The position numbers and the translations under genes are program-made. Positions 14,999 through 24,775 of a stretch of 53,307 nt of DNA are shown piece after piece. Location of the stretch: NCBI GenBank assembly GCA_019308985.1, contig JAFDHB010000005.1:1-53307 (forward strand), given 5' to 3'. The stretch is from Deltaproteobacteria bacterium (lineage in GTDB: Bacteria; Desulfobacterota; DSM-4660; Desulfatiglandales; HGW-15). The notes under the pieces are model-generated. The model worked only from the letters and a program-made list of their open reading frames with translations. It did no database searches and was not told the origin of the DNA. Numbering within the stretch: position 1 is the stretch's first letter; every line of letters begins with the position of its first letter.

Positions 14999-17059
14999 AT
15001 GTCTGAAAAAGAATGGGTCGTAGGTACGGATGTCGGAGGCACATTCACCGACATAATCGGTATTAACACGCGGACGGGTGAACAGAAGCTTGGAAAGGTT
15101 TCCACAACACCCCCCACATACTACGATGGCATAATGAACGGCCTGAAGAAGGCAGGGCTGTCAGGTGAAAGCACCCGCTCCTTCAGGCATGGAGCCACTG
15201 TCTCCACTAACGCAGTGGAGGAGAGGAAAGGGGTGAAGACGGCCCTGATCACCACCTATGGTTTCCGTGATGTCCTGGGCGGAGGTCGTGCCGAGAGGAT
15301 TTCCGCCTTCGAGCTTGATTGGGATCCACCCGAGATCATCATACCCAGAAGGAATGTCCTGACCGTGAGAGAGAGGGTAAGCCCCTGGGGCGAAGTGGTC
15401 GTCCCCCTGAACGAAGACGATGTGCGGGTTGCCGCAAGAAAATGCAGGAAGAGGGGGATCGAATCAGTTGCAGTGGTCTACATGGACTCGTTCATGCATC
15501 CTGAACACGAGATACGGACCAGGGAAATTCTCCAGCAGGAACTGCCCGACGTGGATGTCACCATTTCCTGGGACGTCAGGCCCGAGATGCTGGAGTTTGA
15601 AAGGACAACCACCACTGTCCTGAACGCCTATGTGGCTCCCATCATGAAAAAGTACATGGCGGGCCTGAGGGATCTGCTCAGGGACTCCTGGAATTTCGAC
15701 GGCCCAGTGCTGATTACCACGGGCTCTGGCGGCCTGGTCGGCATAGAGGAGGCCATCAGGCTTCCCGCCGTAACTTTTCATTCTTCACCTGTCTCGGGTG
15801 CAGTGGGCTTTGCAGGATACTGCGGATCACTGGCGGGTTTTGAGAACGTGATAGCATTTGAGACAGGTGGAACCACGAACAACGTCTCAATGATCTACAA
15901 GGGCTCACCCGCAATGACGCGGGAGTGGAAGATCCTCTGGAACGTGCCTTGCTGCCTCCCTTCGGTCGATACGATCTACATGGGGGCAGGAGGGGGAAGC
16001 ATAGGTTGGGTAGACAAGGGAGGCATCTTGAACGTAGGGCCTCAAAGCCAGGGGGCGGTGCCGGGACCGGCCTGTTACGGCGCAGGTGGCGAAGAGGCGA
16101 CCAACACGGACACGCAGATCGTGCTCGGCAGGATCAACCCTGACTACTTCCTGGGCGGTGAAATGGAAGTTTATCCTGAACTCTCTTTCAAGGCCCTCAA
16201 GGAAAAAATAGGCGATAAATATGGGTGGAGCGCGGAAGAGGCGGCGTGGAACATGTACATGGTGGCCATGACCAACCTGATGCTGGGGATAAGGCTCCAG
16301 ACCGTTTCCAGGGGCTGGGACCCAAGGGATTTTGCCATCGTCCCCTACGGCGGTGGCGGAGCCCTTTATGCCTGTGACATCGCAAGGGAGGTGGGTCTCA
16401 GGTATGTGGTAGTACCGCCCTTACCCGGTTATGCCTCTGCATTCGGGGCCCTCCGGGTCGACGTCAGGCACGAATTCGTAAAGCCTATTTTCACCCTGGA
16501 AAGCGCCATTGATTACGACAAGATAAACAAGGAGATGGACGCCCTCGTGGAACGTGCCATTGACACCCTCCGCAAGGAGGGCATCGCCGACAAAGATATG
16601 GTCATCCAGAGGCTGGCGGACGTCAAGTACTGGAGCCAGAGCACCCATTTCACCGTGGATGTCCCGGAGGGGAGAATCAAGGACATGATAAAGATCAATG
16701 AGAACTTTCTCTCAGCCATGAAGAGCAAATATGGATACACCCTGCCCCCGGGTTATGTTGAAACCGAGCTTGTCAATCTGAGGGTGATCGCAAGGGGCCT
16801 CGTGCCCAAGCCCGAGATGTCGGAAGTCAAGAATGGAGCCAAGAACATAGAAGACGCCATGAAGCCACAAAGGAACGTCTGGTTCAAAGACGTCGGCTTT
16901 GTCAAGACCGATATATATGAACGCAGCCTGATACCGGTCGGAGCTACCTTCGATGGGCCTGCCATAGTGGAGCAGCCTGACACCACCACGGTGGTCCCAC
17001 CGCGAAGCCACTGCAAGGTAGACAAATACGGCAATCTAATAATAAGTGTGGAGCGATAG
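14999..17059 (+). CDS. HyuA-family (acetone/acetophenone carboxylase-like) ATPase subunit
   Basis: The 686-residue protein belongs to the hydantoinase A/oxoprolinase family. The N-terminal GTDVGGTFTD phosphate-binding motif, a GATVSTNAV stretch, an FETGGTTNNVS motif and the YGGGGALYA segment are all typical of this ASKHA-fold ATPase. In acetone and acetophenone carboxylases the HyuA-like subunit helps activate substrate and bicarbonate with ATP. In hydantoinases and oxoprolinases it helps open lactam rings. The ATG at 14999 is chosen over an upstream start because GAGGAGG lies just before it. The neighbours (HyuB, UbiD, a CoA ligase and AOR) favour the carboxylase reading over amino-acid hydantoin hydrolysis. 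Confidence 0.88.
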   Translation: MSEKEWVVGTDVGGTFTDIIGINTRTGEQKLGKVSTTPPTYYDGIMNGLKKAGLSGESTRSFRHGATVSTNAVEERKGVKTALITTYGFRDVLGGGRAERISAFELDWDPPEIIIPRRNVLTVRERVSPWGEVVVPLNEDDVRVAARKCRKRGIESVAVVYMDSFMHPEHEIRTREILQQELPDVDVTISWDVRPEMLEFERTTTTVLNAYVAPIMKKYMAGLRDLLRDSWNFDGPVLITTGSGGLVGIEEAIRLPAVTFHSSPVSGAVGFAGYCGSLAGFENVIAFETGGTTNNVSMIYKGSPAMTREWKILWNVPCCLPSVDTIYMGAGGGSIGWVDKGGILNVGPQSQGAVPGPACYGAGGEEATNTDTQIVLGRINPDYFLGGEMEVYPELSFKALKEKIGDKYGWSAEEAAWNMYMVAMTNLMLGIRLQTVSRGWDPRDFAIVPYGGGGALYACDIAREVGLRYVVVPPLPGYASAFGALRVDVRHEFVKPIFTLESAIDYDKINKEMDALVERAIDTLRKEGIADKDMVIQRLADVKYWSQSTHFTVDVPEGRIKDMIKINENFLSAMKSKYGYTLPPGYVETELVNLRVIARGLVPKPEMSEVKNGAKNIEDAMKPQRNVWFKDVGFVKTDIYERSLIPVGATFDGPAIVEQPDTTTVVPPRSHCKVDKYGNLIISVER

Positions 17060-17068
17060 GAGGTAGAA

Positions 17069-19009
17069 ATGGTTAAGGACACGCTTGAAACAAAGGAAAG
17101 TATCAAAGAAATAAAGGAGCTCAAGCTGGACCTCATCACCTTTGAGGTGTTGCGTAACGCCTTTGTCTCGGCTTGTTACGAGGGCAGCACCAGCATCGAG
17201 CAAATGGCCTACCATCCCGTGGTGGGAATGGGCAGGGATCGGTCCAACGGTATCCTGACCGTTGACGGAGGTCTGGTAGCCCACGGCCATACGGACGCGG
17301 CGGCCCACTACGGATCCTTCGAGGATTCCCTGATAAATCTTCTCAAGCACGTGCCCCTGGACAAGATGGAACCCGGTGACGCGTACCTGTTCAGTGATCC
17401 CTATGAGGTGGGATCCCATGTCAATGATACGCACCTGTTCAAGCCGATCTTTTCCAAGGATGAGCTCGTGGCATTCGCCTGCACAGTGGTACACTGGCCG
17501 GACATGGGAGGCCCCCTCCCAGGGACATTCAACCCCGAGGCAACCACCTGCTATGCGGAGGGGATTCGAGTTCCACCCATAAGACTTTACCGCAACAATG
17601 AGCTTGACGAGGAGCTGTTCACCTTCATGGCTTACAATATCAGGGGGGCCGTGGAGCGGCGCGGTGACCTCGCGGCCCAGTTCGGGGCGGCAAGCCTCCT
17701 GGAAAACCGCGTGCAGGAACTGTGCAACAAGTATGGTAACGACACGGTCAAACTGGCCTTTGAAGAGCAATTCAATTACACCGAGAGGCTCCTTTACCGG
17801 GAACTGGATGAGATCGAGGACGGGGAATGGGAGTTTGATGATTACGGCGACCAGGACGTCATGGCCCCTGACAAGAGACCCATACGGGTTCATTGCAAGT
17901 TGACCAAGAAGGGCAGAGACCTGATCTTTGACTGGACCCAGACGGACCCCGCGCCCGTGAGTTCGTGGGGCGGCCCCAGGGGAACATGCTTGAGCGCCAA
18001 CTATTTGGGATTCATGATCGGGTTCCCTCACCTGTTTCCCTTGAACCGGGGCATCACCAGGAACCTCAATATCATTACCAAACCGGGAACCGCTGTTCAT
18101 GTCGTCTTTCCCTCGGCGACCACGGGATACTGTTCGGGGGCCTTTGACAAGGTGGAGTCCGTCACCATCGCCGTAATATCCTCAATGCTGGCCAAGACAA
18201 AGCCCTGGAGGGTCTACCCTGGTTCCGTGAGCCTGACGAACTTATGTATCGGTGGGTACAACCCCAGGACAAAGAAGGACTTTGTCCAGTATACCTTTTC
18301 CGTGGGAGGAGAAAATGCCAGGACTTTCAAGGACGGCAAGGACCTGATCTTTATGAGGTTCGCCAATGCAAAGACGATCCCACAGGAGCTGGAAGAGAGG
18401 TGGTTCCCGATCCTTTACAGGCGATACGAGGCGGTGCCCGATTGGTGCGGCCACGGCAAGTTCAGGGGAGGGTTCCCCCTGGTCAGGGAGATCGACGTGC
18501 TCTCAGACGGCACCTTGACCATCCACGGCGACCGGGAGATCTATACTCCTTACGGGATCGATGGCGGGACCAACGGCGGGGGCGGCCAGCTAATCATCAA
18601 CAAGGGTACTGACAAAGAAAACGATGTGGGCATGTATGCCACAGGGATCAAGATAAAAAAGGAGGATCAGATCTGGTTTTCCCAGAGCGGTGGCGGGGGA
18701 GTAGGCAATCCCCTGGAGCGCGACCCCCAGCTTGTTCTCAGAGACGTAATGGACGGGTGGCTTACGATTGAAGCAGCCAGAAAGTTCTACGGCGTGGTCA
18801 TTAATGTGGGGGACGAAGAGGCCTTGGAGTATGAGGTCGACCAGGATGCCACGGAAAAGCTGAGAAAGGAGATGGCGAAAACCCCCCTACCTGAAGGTCG
18901 TTCAGCCCACCAGGTGCATCCCCTGGGCAAGAAGATCCGCCCGGGATGGTGGCCGACAGAGGAAGAAGTCCAGCCCCATATTACGGTTTCCAGGCCGCCG
19001 GGCTGGTAA
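17069..19009 (+). CDS. HyuB-family (acetone/acetophenone carboxylase-like) subunit
   Basis: The 646-residue protein is a hydantoinase B-family member. It shows the typical early LDLITFEVLRNAF segment, DPYEVGSHVNDTHLFKP and HWPDMGGPLPGT, an N-terminal-half RGAVERRGDLAAQ stretch and the glycine-rich end GGGGQLIINKG and QSGGGGVGNP. In ATP-dependent ketone carboxylases this subunit completes the active complex with the HyuA-like partner. The start has a perfect AGGAGGT ribosome site and lies nine bases after the HyuA stop, so the two are co-translated. The substrate (acetone, another ketone or an aromatic ketone) cannot be read from sequence. Confidence 0.88.
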   Translation: MVKDTLETKESIKEIKELKLDLITFEVLRNAFVSACYEGSTSIEQMAYHPVVGMGRDRSNGILTVDGGLVAHGHTDAAAHYGSFEDSLINLLKHVPLDKMEPGDAYLFSDPYEVGSHVNDTHLFKPIFSKDELVAFACTVVHWPDMGGPLPGTFNPEATTCYAEGIRVPPIRLYRNNELDEELFTFMAYNIRGAVERRGDLAAQFGAASLLENRVQELCNKYGNDTVKLAFEEQFNYTERLLYRELDEIEDGEWEFDDYGDQDVMAPDKRPIRVHCKLTKKGRDLIFDWTQTDPAPVSSWGGPRGTCLSANYLGFMIGFPHLFPLNRGITRNLNIITKPGTAVHVVFPSATTGYCSGAFDKVESVTIAVISSMLAKTKPWRVYPGSVSLTNLCIGGYNPRTKKDFVQYTFSVGGENARTFKDGKDLIFMRFANAKTIPQELEERWFPILYRRYEAVPDWCGHGKFRGGFPLVREIDVLSDGTLTIHGDREIYTPYGIDGGTNGGGGQLIINKGTDKENDVGMYATGIKIKKEDQIWFSQSGGGGVGNPLERDPQLVLRDVMDGWLTIEAARKFYGVVINVGDEEALEYEVDQDATEKLRKEMAKTPLPEGRSAHQVHPLGKKIRPGWWPTEEEVQPHITVSRPPGW

Positions 19010-19145
19010 CAGGACGGCAAGAACGACCCCCCGATTGATCTGCGGGCTTTGTTTCTCCCGCCCGGGCACTCATACACAGGTTTTTCATGGGCGGAATAGG
19101 GGGGCCCGGCAATTGTCTAACAGAGACAGCTATGGAGAGTAGGCT

Positions 19146-20555
19146 ATGGGCAAGTCCGACTGGAAAGATATGAGGGAATTCATAGAGTTTTGCGAGACTA
19201 GGGGGGAGGTAAAAAGGATAAAGCAGGAGATTGACCCGGAGTGGGAAGTCAACGGCATAACCAGGATAGTTTGCCAGAACCTGGGCCCCTTGCTCATCTT
19301 TGAAAACATAAAAGGAGCCGACTACCCCCTGGTGACGAACCTGATCGCTTCGGACAGCAGGTTCCTCTGGTCCCTGGGTATTGAGAAATGGAGCGAGTTC
19401 AACGATGAATGGATGAAAAGGACCGAGAAACTAATCCCTCCCGTCATGGTGACCAGTGCTCCTTGCCAGGAAGAAACAATCCAAGGGCCTGATATAGATA
19501 TCGGAAAGATATGCAACGTCAAGTGGCACAAACTGGACAAGAGCCCTTTCCCGGGTACCCTGTCCATTTCGGTCACCAAGGACCCTGACACGGGGGAGCA
19601 AAATGCCGGTATCTACAGGATGGAACTCCAGGGGAAGGATCAACTGGGATGGGGCGCACCCGAGTACACCCATGGACGCCAGCACTACATGAAATACGAG
19701 CAATTGAACAGGCCTATGCCCATGGCGGTTGTTACAGGCGTTGACCCGGTTATTGAGATCGTCGCCGCCACCAGGACACCCCCAGGGATAGATGAATTTC
19801 ATCTCGCCGGTGCCCTCAGGCGATCTCCTGTAGAGATGGTAAAGTGTAAGACCATTGATATCGAAGTCCCGGCAACGGCAGAGTGGGTTTTTGAGGGATT
19901 CATCAACCCGGGGGCTCGGCACCTGGAGGGTACTGAGTGGTTTGGTGAATATACGGGTCATTACGGAGAAGCGAGGGTCTTGCCCTTCTTTGAGGTGAAG
20001 CTCATAACACACCGGAAGTCGCCCCTCTACCACGGGACCCGGGAGCAATGGTACCCCAGTGAGAGTTTCTTTGCCAACGGCAGGACCAGCCAGGCCGAAG
20101 CATATAAGACCATCAAGAGACTTGTTCCCGGCATCATCGATATGAGGTGCAACGTGTGCTACGAGGCCATAGTGAAGATAAAGAAGCTGTTCAAGGGCCA
20201 CCCCCAGCAAGTAATAGACGCGGTTTGGGGTGCGACCTATGGTCGGTACAAGCACGTTATTATTGTGGACGAGGATATCGATATTTGGGATTACGAGAGT
20301 GTCCATTGGGCCCTTTCAACCAGGGTGAAGGCTGACAGGGATGTGACCATCGTAACGCGAAGGGCAGGACAATGGCTTGATCCGGCCCTTCCGCTCAGAG
20401 AGAGGGGCTGGCAGACCGCTATGGGTATCGATGCGACCAAGCCCACTGAGGAGTATGAATTCTGGGGGGATCAGATCCCTGAAACCGTGGATGATCCGGA
20501 CATAGTGTCCAGGACCAAACAAAAATGGGGAGAAAGCCTGGAAAGGCTCAAGTAA
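19146..20555 (+). CDS. UbiD-family prenylated-FMN (de)carboxylase
   Basis: This 469-residue protein has the UbiD pattern: a DWKDMREFIE start, the NAGIYRM motif with Arg158 (the usual catalytic arginine), the TPPGIDEFHLAGALRR segment and an EG...FGEYTGHYG motif at 261-274 that supplies the catalytic glutamates. Two extra residues sit inside that motif compared with the common EGPFGEYTG form. UbiD enzymes reversibly carboxylate or decarboxylate aromatic and unsaturated acids using prFMN made by UbiX; no ubiX is seen here. It lies 136 bp after the HyuB gene and before the CoA ligase, suggesting carboxylation or decarboxylation of a pathway intermediate. Confidence 0.9.
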   Translation: MGKSDWKDMREFIEFCETRGEVKRIKQEIDPEWEVNGITRIVCQNLGPLLIFENIKGADYPLVTNLIASDSRFLWSLGIEKWSEFNDEWMKRTEKLIPPVMVTSAPCQEETIQGPDIDIGKICNVKWHKLDKSPFPGTLSISVTKDPDTGEQNAGIYRMELQGKDQLGWGAPEYTHGRQHYMKYEQLNRPMPMAVVTGVDPVIEIVAATRTPPGIDEFHLAGALRRSPVEMVKCKTIDIEVPATAEWVFEGFINPGARHLEGTEWFGEYTGHYGEARVLPFFEVKLITHRKSPLYHGTREQWYPSESFFANGRTSQAEAYKTIKRLVPGIIDMRCNVCYEAIVKIKKLFKGHPQQVIDAVWGATYGRYKHVIIVDEDIDIWDYESVHWALSTRVKADRDVTIVTRRAGQWLDPALPLRERGWQTAMGIDATKPTEEYEFWGDQIPETVDDPDIVSRTKQKWGESLERLK

Positions 20556-20612
20556 CCCGAACTCGGACCTCTGTGGTCCCAGTGCAATCTTTTGCGGTGG
20601 AGGGTATAGGAC

Positions 20613-21941
20613 ATGGAAGAGTACGGTGAATACTGGAACCAGGAGATGGAGACCCTTTCTCCCGAAAGGTACCATGAAGTACAGGAAAAGGCCCTTTTGC
20701 GGCAGCTAAAATACGTCTGGGAGAACTCGTCATTTTACCGGAAGAAATTCGGTGAAGCAGGCCTGGAACTGGGAGACATTAAGAGACTGGAGGACCTAAG
20801 TAAGCTCCCATTCACTGAGAAGGCTGAGCTTAGAGAGAGCCAGCTTGAGGCTCCCCCCCTTGGTACGCACATGGCGTGCCCCTTTGAAAAGGTAAAAAGG
20901 GTATACTCTACGAGCGGCACCACGGGGAGGCCCACCTTCATTGGTCTCACCAAGAGAGATCTTGAGGTGTGGCGCGAGGCGGCTTGCAGGGCCTTTTGGA
21001 CAGGGGGGTTTCGACCAGACAGCGTGGTGCCCCTGGTGGTTGCTCCTTTTTTCATCGCGGCTTCATATGCTGATGCAATAGAGGCCATCGGTACCCTTGT
21101 TCCCATAGGGGTTGGCGCAACCGACCGGCTAATAGGTGCCTTTCAGCATGTTGGGGCGAACGCCTTTCTTGCCACCTCCTCTTTTCCACTCCATTTCGCA
21201 GCCTCCCTCCGAAAGAGGGGGATAGACCCCAAGAGCCTGGGAATCAAGGTGATCCTTGCTGGGGGTGAACCGGGCGCAGCGATCCCTTCCGTAAGAAAGG
21301 AGGTGGAAGAGACCTTTGGGTGCGTTTTCGTGGAGATGATGGGCAACGGCGACATGTGCGGGGAGATGTGGTCGGAATGCAGGTACAAGAAGGGAATGCA
21401 CTTCATCGCCCAGGGTATCGTTCATCCCGAGGTTATCAATCCCGACACCGGAGAGGTCCTGGAGATCAGGGAAGGCACCAGGGGAGAGCTTGTTTACACT
21501 TCCCTGGACAGGGAATGTATCCCCCTGGTCCGTTTCAGGACGAGAGACCACGTAGAAGTGACCCAGACGATCTGCGAATGCGGTCGAACCGGCTTTGGCA
21601 TTCGGGTCTTTGGGAGAACAGATGATATGATTATCGTTCAGGGCGTTAATGTCTATCCCGCGGCAGTGCGTGATACGGTCGCGAGCCTGCATCCAAGGAC
21701 AACCGGTGCCATGGAGATCCAACTCCACGAGCCCCCGCCAAAAGGATGGAAACCGCCGATCCACATAAAGGTGGAATACGGCAAAGACCCCGGTGACCTT
21801 GAGTCCCTAAAGAAAGAACTGGAGGCGTTGATAAGGGAAAGGCTTATTTTCAGGGCCAACGTGGAATTGGTTCCCCCGGATAGTTTGCCCAAGTTTGAGT
21901 ACAAGGCAAAACTCGTAAGGAAACTCTACGAGGAAAAGTAG
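20613..21941 (+). CDS. Phenylacetate-CoA ligase (PaaK)-like AMP-forming enzyme
   Basis: The 442-residue protein is an AMP-binding ligase of the short PaaK type. The phosphate-binding motif YSTSGTTGRP lies at 98-107. Later motifs include EMMGNGDMCGEM, RGELVYTSLDRE, RFRTRDHV, the GRTDDMI hinge and a final KFEYKAKLV. CECGRTGF resembles the zinc knuckle seen in some PaaK relatives. It would activate an aromatic or related acid, perhaps the product of the carboxylase steps, to its CoA thioester. It has the length of PaaK rather than of larger benzoate-CoA ligases. The acid used is unknown. Confidence 0.88.
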   Translation: MEEYGEYWNQEMETLSPERYHEVQEKALLRQLKYVWENSSFYRKKFGEAGLELGDIKRLEDLSKLPFTEKAELRESQLEAPPLGTHMACPFEKVKRVYSTSGTTGRPTFIGLTKRDLEVWREAACRAFWTGGFRPDSVVPLVVAPFFIAASYADAIEAIGTLVPIGVGATDRLIGAFQHVGANAFLATSSFPLHFAASLRKRGIDPKSLGIKVILAGGEPGAAIPSVRKEVEETFGCVFVEMMGNGDMCGEMWSECRYKKGMHFIAQGIVHPEVINPDTGEVLEIREGTRGELVYTSLDRECIPLVRFRTRDHVEVTQTICECGRTGFGIRVFGRTDDMIIVQGVNVYPAAVRDTVASLHPRTTGAMEIQLHEPPPKGWKPPIHIKVEYGKDPGDLESLKKELEALIRERLIFRANVELVPPDSLPKFEYKAKLVRKLYEEK

Positions 21942-21962
21942 CGATGCATGGAGGTACACCCA

Positions 21963-22451
21963 GTGAACATCATATACGTAGATCCAGCGAGATGTACAGG
22001 TTGCAAGGTGTGTGAAATGGTCTGCTCCCTTTTTCGTGAAGACGAGATAAATCCCACCAAGTCCAGAATCTACGTGGCTAGCTGGGAGCAAGCAGGAGTG
22101 GATATCCCTATTGTCTGCCAGCAATGTGAAGACCCGCCGTGCAAGGAGGTTTGTCCCACTCACGCAATATCCCGCAACAGGGAAACCGGCGCGATGGTCA
22201 TCAACGAATCCGCCTGCATCGGGTGCAGGATATGTATCAGTGCCTGCCCTTTCGGGGCCCCGATCGTGCGGGCGGATACGGGAGAGGTGGTCAAGTGTGA
22301 TCTTTGCAAGGGGGAGCCCAAGTGCGTGGAATTCTGTGAGCCCAAGGCTCTGCAATACATGCCTGCATCAAAGGCAGCGATACTCAAGAAGCGTACGGCG
22401 GCTGAGAAGTATGAGGAGTTGATCCAGAAGGTACTGGTGCCGGCAGACTGA
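21963..22451 (+). CDS. Four-cluster ferredoxin-like electron carrier, partner of the AOR
   Basis: The 162-residue protein contains sixteen cysteines in four groups (CTGCKVCEMVC, CQQCEDPPCKEVC, CIGCRICISAC, CDLCKGEPKCVEFC), enough for four [4Fe-4S] clusters, like DMSO reductase subunit B or the BamC-type carriers beside W-enzymes. It has no signal peptide and so is cytosolic. A GTG at 21963 is preferred because GGAGG lies eight bases before it; an ATG five codons earlier is an alternative. It sits next to the AOR gene and likely carries its electrons. A paralogue of the same layout occurs at 38717-39202. Confidence 0.88.
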   Translation: MNIIYVDPARCTGCKVCEMVCSLFREDEINPTKSRIYVASWEQAGVDIPIVCQQCEDPPCKEVCPTHAISRNRETGAMVINESACIGCRICISACPFGAPIVRADTGEVVKCDLCKGEPKCVEFCEPKALQYMPASKAAILKKRTAAEKYEELIQKVLVPAD

Positions 22452-22506
22452 TGGGCATTGCCGGAGTTGTGTCCGAATCCCGTGGGAAGAAGGAGGTGTG
22501 CTAGGA

Positions 22507-24477
22507 ATGTATGGCTTTGGAGGCCTCATACTGAAGTGCTATTTAACTGAAGGAAGAATTGTCAAGGACCCCTTGTCGGTCGAATTTGCCAAGGCCTTCC
22601 TCGGAGGCCGCGGTTTTAACTCCAAGATAATATATGATGATTTTGACCCCCGCGTGACAGATCCATTCAGCCCCAAGAACATCGTCGCCATAAGCCCTGG
22701 TTCTTTGTGCGGCAACACCCTGAGCGCGAGCAGGGTTTGTGTTTCGGTGGCCCGCTCCCCGGTCACAGGGGTCTTTGGAGATGGGAACCTGGGCTCCTAC
22801 TTTGGAGGCGAACTCAAATGGGCGGGTTACGACTCCATATTCTTTTACGGAAAATCCAAGGACCTTGTCTATCTCAGGGTGGAGGATGACCGGGTTGAAC
22901 TCCAGGATGCGAGACATCTAAAGGGAAAGACGGTTTCCGAGACCGACGCGATTCTCAAGGAAGAGTTGGGAGACCCTGATGCAAGGGTGATTGCCATCGG
23001 ACCGGCAGGGGAAAACCAGGTCGCATCCGCCATACCCCTCGAACTTCATCGGGCCGCCGGGGCCTGCGGTACGGGTGGTGTCCTGGGTTCAAAGAACCTG
23101 AAGGCCGTGGTCGTCAGGGGCACAAAGGGGTCCAAAATAGCAAGGCCCAACGATCTCAAGGAAGCTTTCATAAGGGTGCACAAGAGACTCTTGAGCGGAC
23201 CCCACTATCCCATGTTTTCCACCTACGGCTCATCCGCTCTGCTCGATCTGTTCAGTGAGAGTGGGATGCTCCCTACCTATAACTGGCAGGACAAGGAAGT
23301 CGAAGGCGTTGAAAAGGTTTACTCTACGGAGTTGAAGGAAAAGTACGGGATAAAGATGGTGGCGTGCCTGGGATGTGCCGTTCACTGCGAGCACTACTAC
23401 AGGGTAAGTGAGGGGCCTTACGCAACAAAGGGGGCGGGAGCCGAGTATGAGGTGACATGCGGTTTCGGACCGAGGGCAGGTGGGACCAGGCTTGATGCCA
23501 TCCTCTATATCAACACCCTATTGAACGACCTGGGACTCGACGTGGTTCAGGTTTCCAATTGGCTCAACACAATTCGGCACTGGTGGCAGGACGGCTTGAT
23601 CGATGAAACTGACACCGACGGCCTGGAGTTCGAGTGGGGCGATTATGACATCACCATCGAGGCAATCAAGAGGCTGGCCTTCAGGAAGGGGGCATTCGGT
23701 AACACTCTGGCAGATAATATCTGCGCATTTGCTCAAAGTATTGCCAGGAAAAAGAACATACCTGTCGAAAAACTGACTCATTACCTCATACAGATCAAGG
23801 GCATGACCCAGTCTTCAGGTGACAACAGGCTTATGGGAATCGGTGCGGCCCTGTCACATGGAACCTCGACCAGGGGGAGCGACCACCTCAGGGGGGTCAA
23901 CACCGATATATGGTTGCAGCAGGAGAAAACGGAGGACATTTGGGGAATCCCGAGAGAGGTGGCACAGCGGTTTCTTGATCTCGGGCTTTCGGATATGAAC
24001 AAATACGAGGGGAAAGAAGAATACGTGGCCTTCATGGAAGACTACTGCGCGGTAGCAGACTCCCTTGGGATATGCAAGCGACACACGGCCTGGGAAGGCA
24101 TGGGGCTCGGGCTGGAGGAAATGGCCGAGTACATGAGCGCTGTGACCGGGATCAATTTTACCTGGAAGGATCTGAGGAGGTGTGGAACAAGGATCTATAA
24201 CGTTGAAAGGGCCATGCAGGCAAGATACGGCCTCAGGAGAAAGGATGATTTTCCTCCCGCTAGGTTTTTTCAAGAACCCGTCCCCTCGGGGCCCTTGAAG
24301 GGTGCTATCCTGGATAGGGAAAAGTTCGACAACTTGCTCTCGGCTTATTACAGGCACAGGGGGTGGAACGGGGAAGGCATACCTACGGAAAAGACCTTAA
24401 AGGGCCTGGGCCTGGAGGATATTTCAGAGGACCTCAAGAAGAGAAAAGTCATCCAGCCAAGAAAGGCACGCACTTAG
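22507..24477 (+). CDS. Tungsten aldehyde:ferredoxin oxidoreductase (AOR) family enzyme
   Basis: This 656-residue protein is a complete AOR-family oxidoreductase. The N-terminal GGRGFNSK and ISPGSLCGNTLSASR pterin-binding stretches and GTGGVLGSKNLKAV are typical. The four cluster ligands are Cys287, Cys290, Cys294 and Cys523. The family binds a W-bis-pyranopterin plus one [4Fe-4S] cluster. Members oxidise aldehydes or, run in reverse, reduce acids; BamB, in the same family, reduces benzoyl-CoA. The preceding four-cluster carrier and following MoaD-like protein fit a tungsten-enzyme cassette. An ATG at 22507 is taken because AGGAGG lies ten bases before it. Whether it acts as AOR or as a BamB-like reductase cannot be settled here. 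Confidence 0.9.
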   Translation: MYGFGGLILKCYLTEGRIVKDPLSVEFAKAFLGGRGFNSKIIYDDFDPRVTDPFSPKNIVAISPGSLCGNTLSASRVCVSVARSPVTGVFGDGNLGSYFGGELKWAGYDSIFFYGKSKDLVYLRVEDDRVELQDARHLKGKTVSETDAILKEELGDPDARVIAIGPAGENQVASAIPLELHRAAGACGTGGVLGSKNLKAVVVRGTKGSKIARPNDLKEAFIRVHKRLLSGPHYPMFSTYGSSALLDLFSESGMLPTYNWQDKEVEGVEKVYSTELKEKYGIKMVACLGCAVHCEHYYRVSEGPYATKGAGAEYEVTCGFGPRAGGTRLDAILYINTLLNDLGLDVVQVSNWLNTIRHWWQDGLIDETDTDGLEFEWGDYDITIEAIKRLAFRKGAFGNTLADNICAFAQSIARKKNIPVEKLTHYLIQIKGMTQSSGDNRLMGIGAALSHGTSTRGSDHLRGVNTDIWLQQEKTEDIWGIPREVAQRFLDLGLSDMNKYEGKEEYVAFMEDYCAVADSLGICKRHTAWEGMGLGLEEMAEYMSAVTGINFTWKDLRRCGTRIYNVERAMQARYGLRRKDDFPPARFFQEPVPSGPLKGAILDREKFDNLLSAYYRHRGWNGEGIPTEKTLKGLGLEDISEDLKKRKVIQPRKART

Positions 24478-24490
24478 GCAGGTCTATGGA

Positions 24491-24763
24491 ATGGGAAGGC
24501 TGAGGGTCAAGTACTTGAATATTTACTCAATGATGGCCGGCAAGAAAGAAGAAGTGCTGAACTTTGAGGAGCAATTTACCCTGAAGAACTTGCTGGAGCG
24601 TACCAGCGGATCCCAGAGGATTAAGGGCTATGTGCTGGACCGGGAGGGGAAGCTGAAGTCCCACATCTGGATCCTCGTCAATCGCGAACGAGTGACGGAC
24701 CTTGAAAAGGTGCTAAAGGATGGGGACACAATCGTATTCAGCCTCCCTGTCATGGGAGGTTGA
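24491..24763 (+). CDS. MoaD/ThiS-like sulfur carrier protein
   Basis: The 90-residue protein has the beta-grasp layout of MoaD and ends in VMGG, the C-terminal di-glycine that is thiocarboxylated for pterin dithiolene formation. A conserved LKDGDTIVFSLPV segment precedes the tail. It starts 13 bases after the AOR stop and probably supplies sulfur for the tungsten cofactor, as MoaD genes beside AORs often do. The MITE-like element begins just after its stop. Confidence 0.88.
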   Translation: MGRLRVKYLNIYSMMAGKKEEVLNFEEQFTLKNLLERTSGSQRIKGYVLDREGKLKSHIWILVNRERVTDLEKVLKDGDTIVFSLPVMGG

Positions 24764-24775
24764 ATGTCAATCTTG

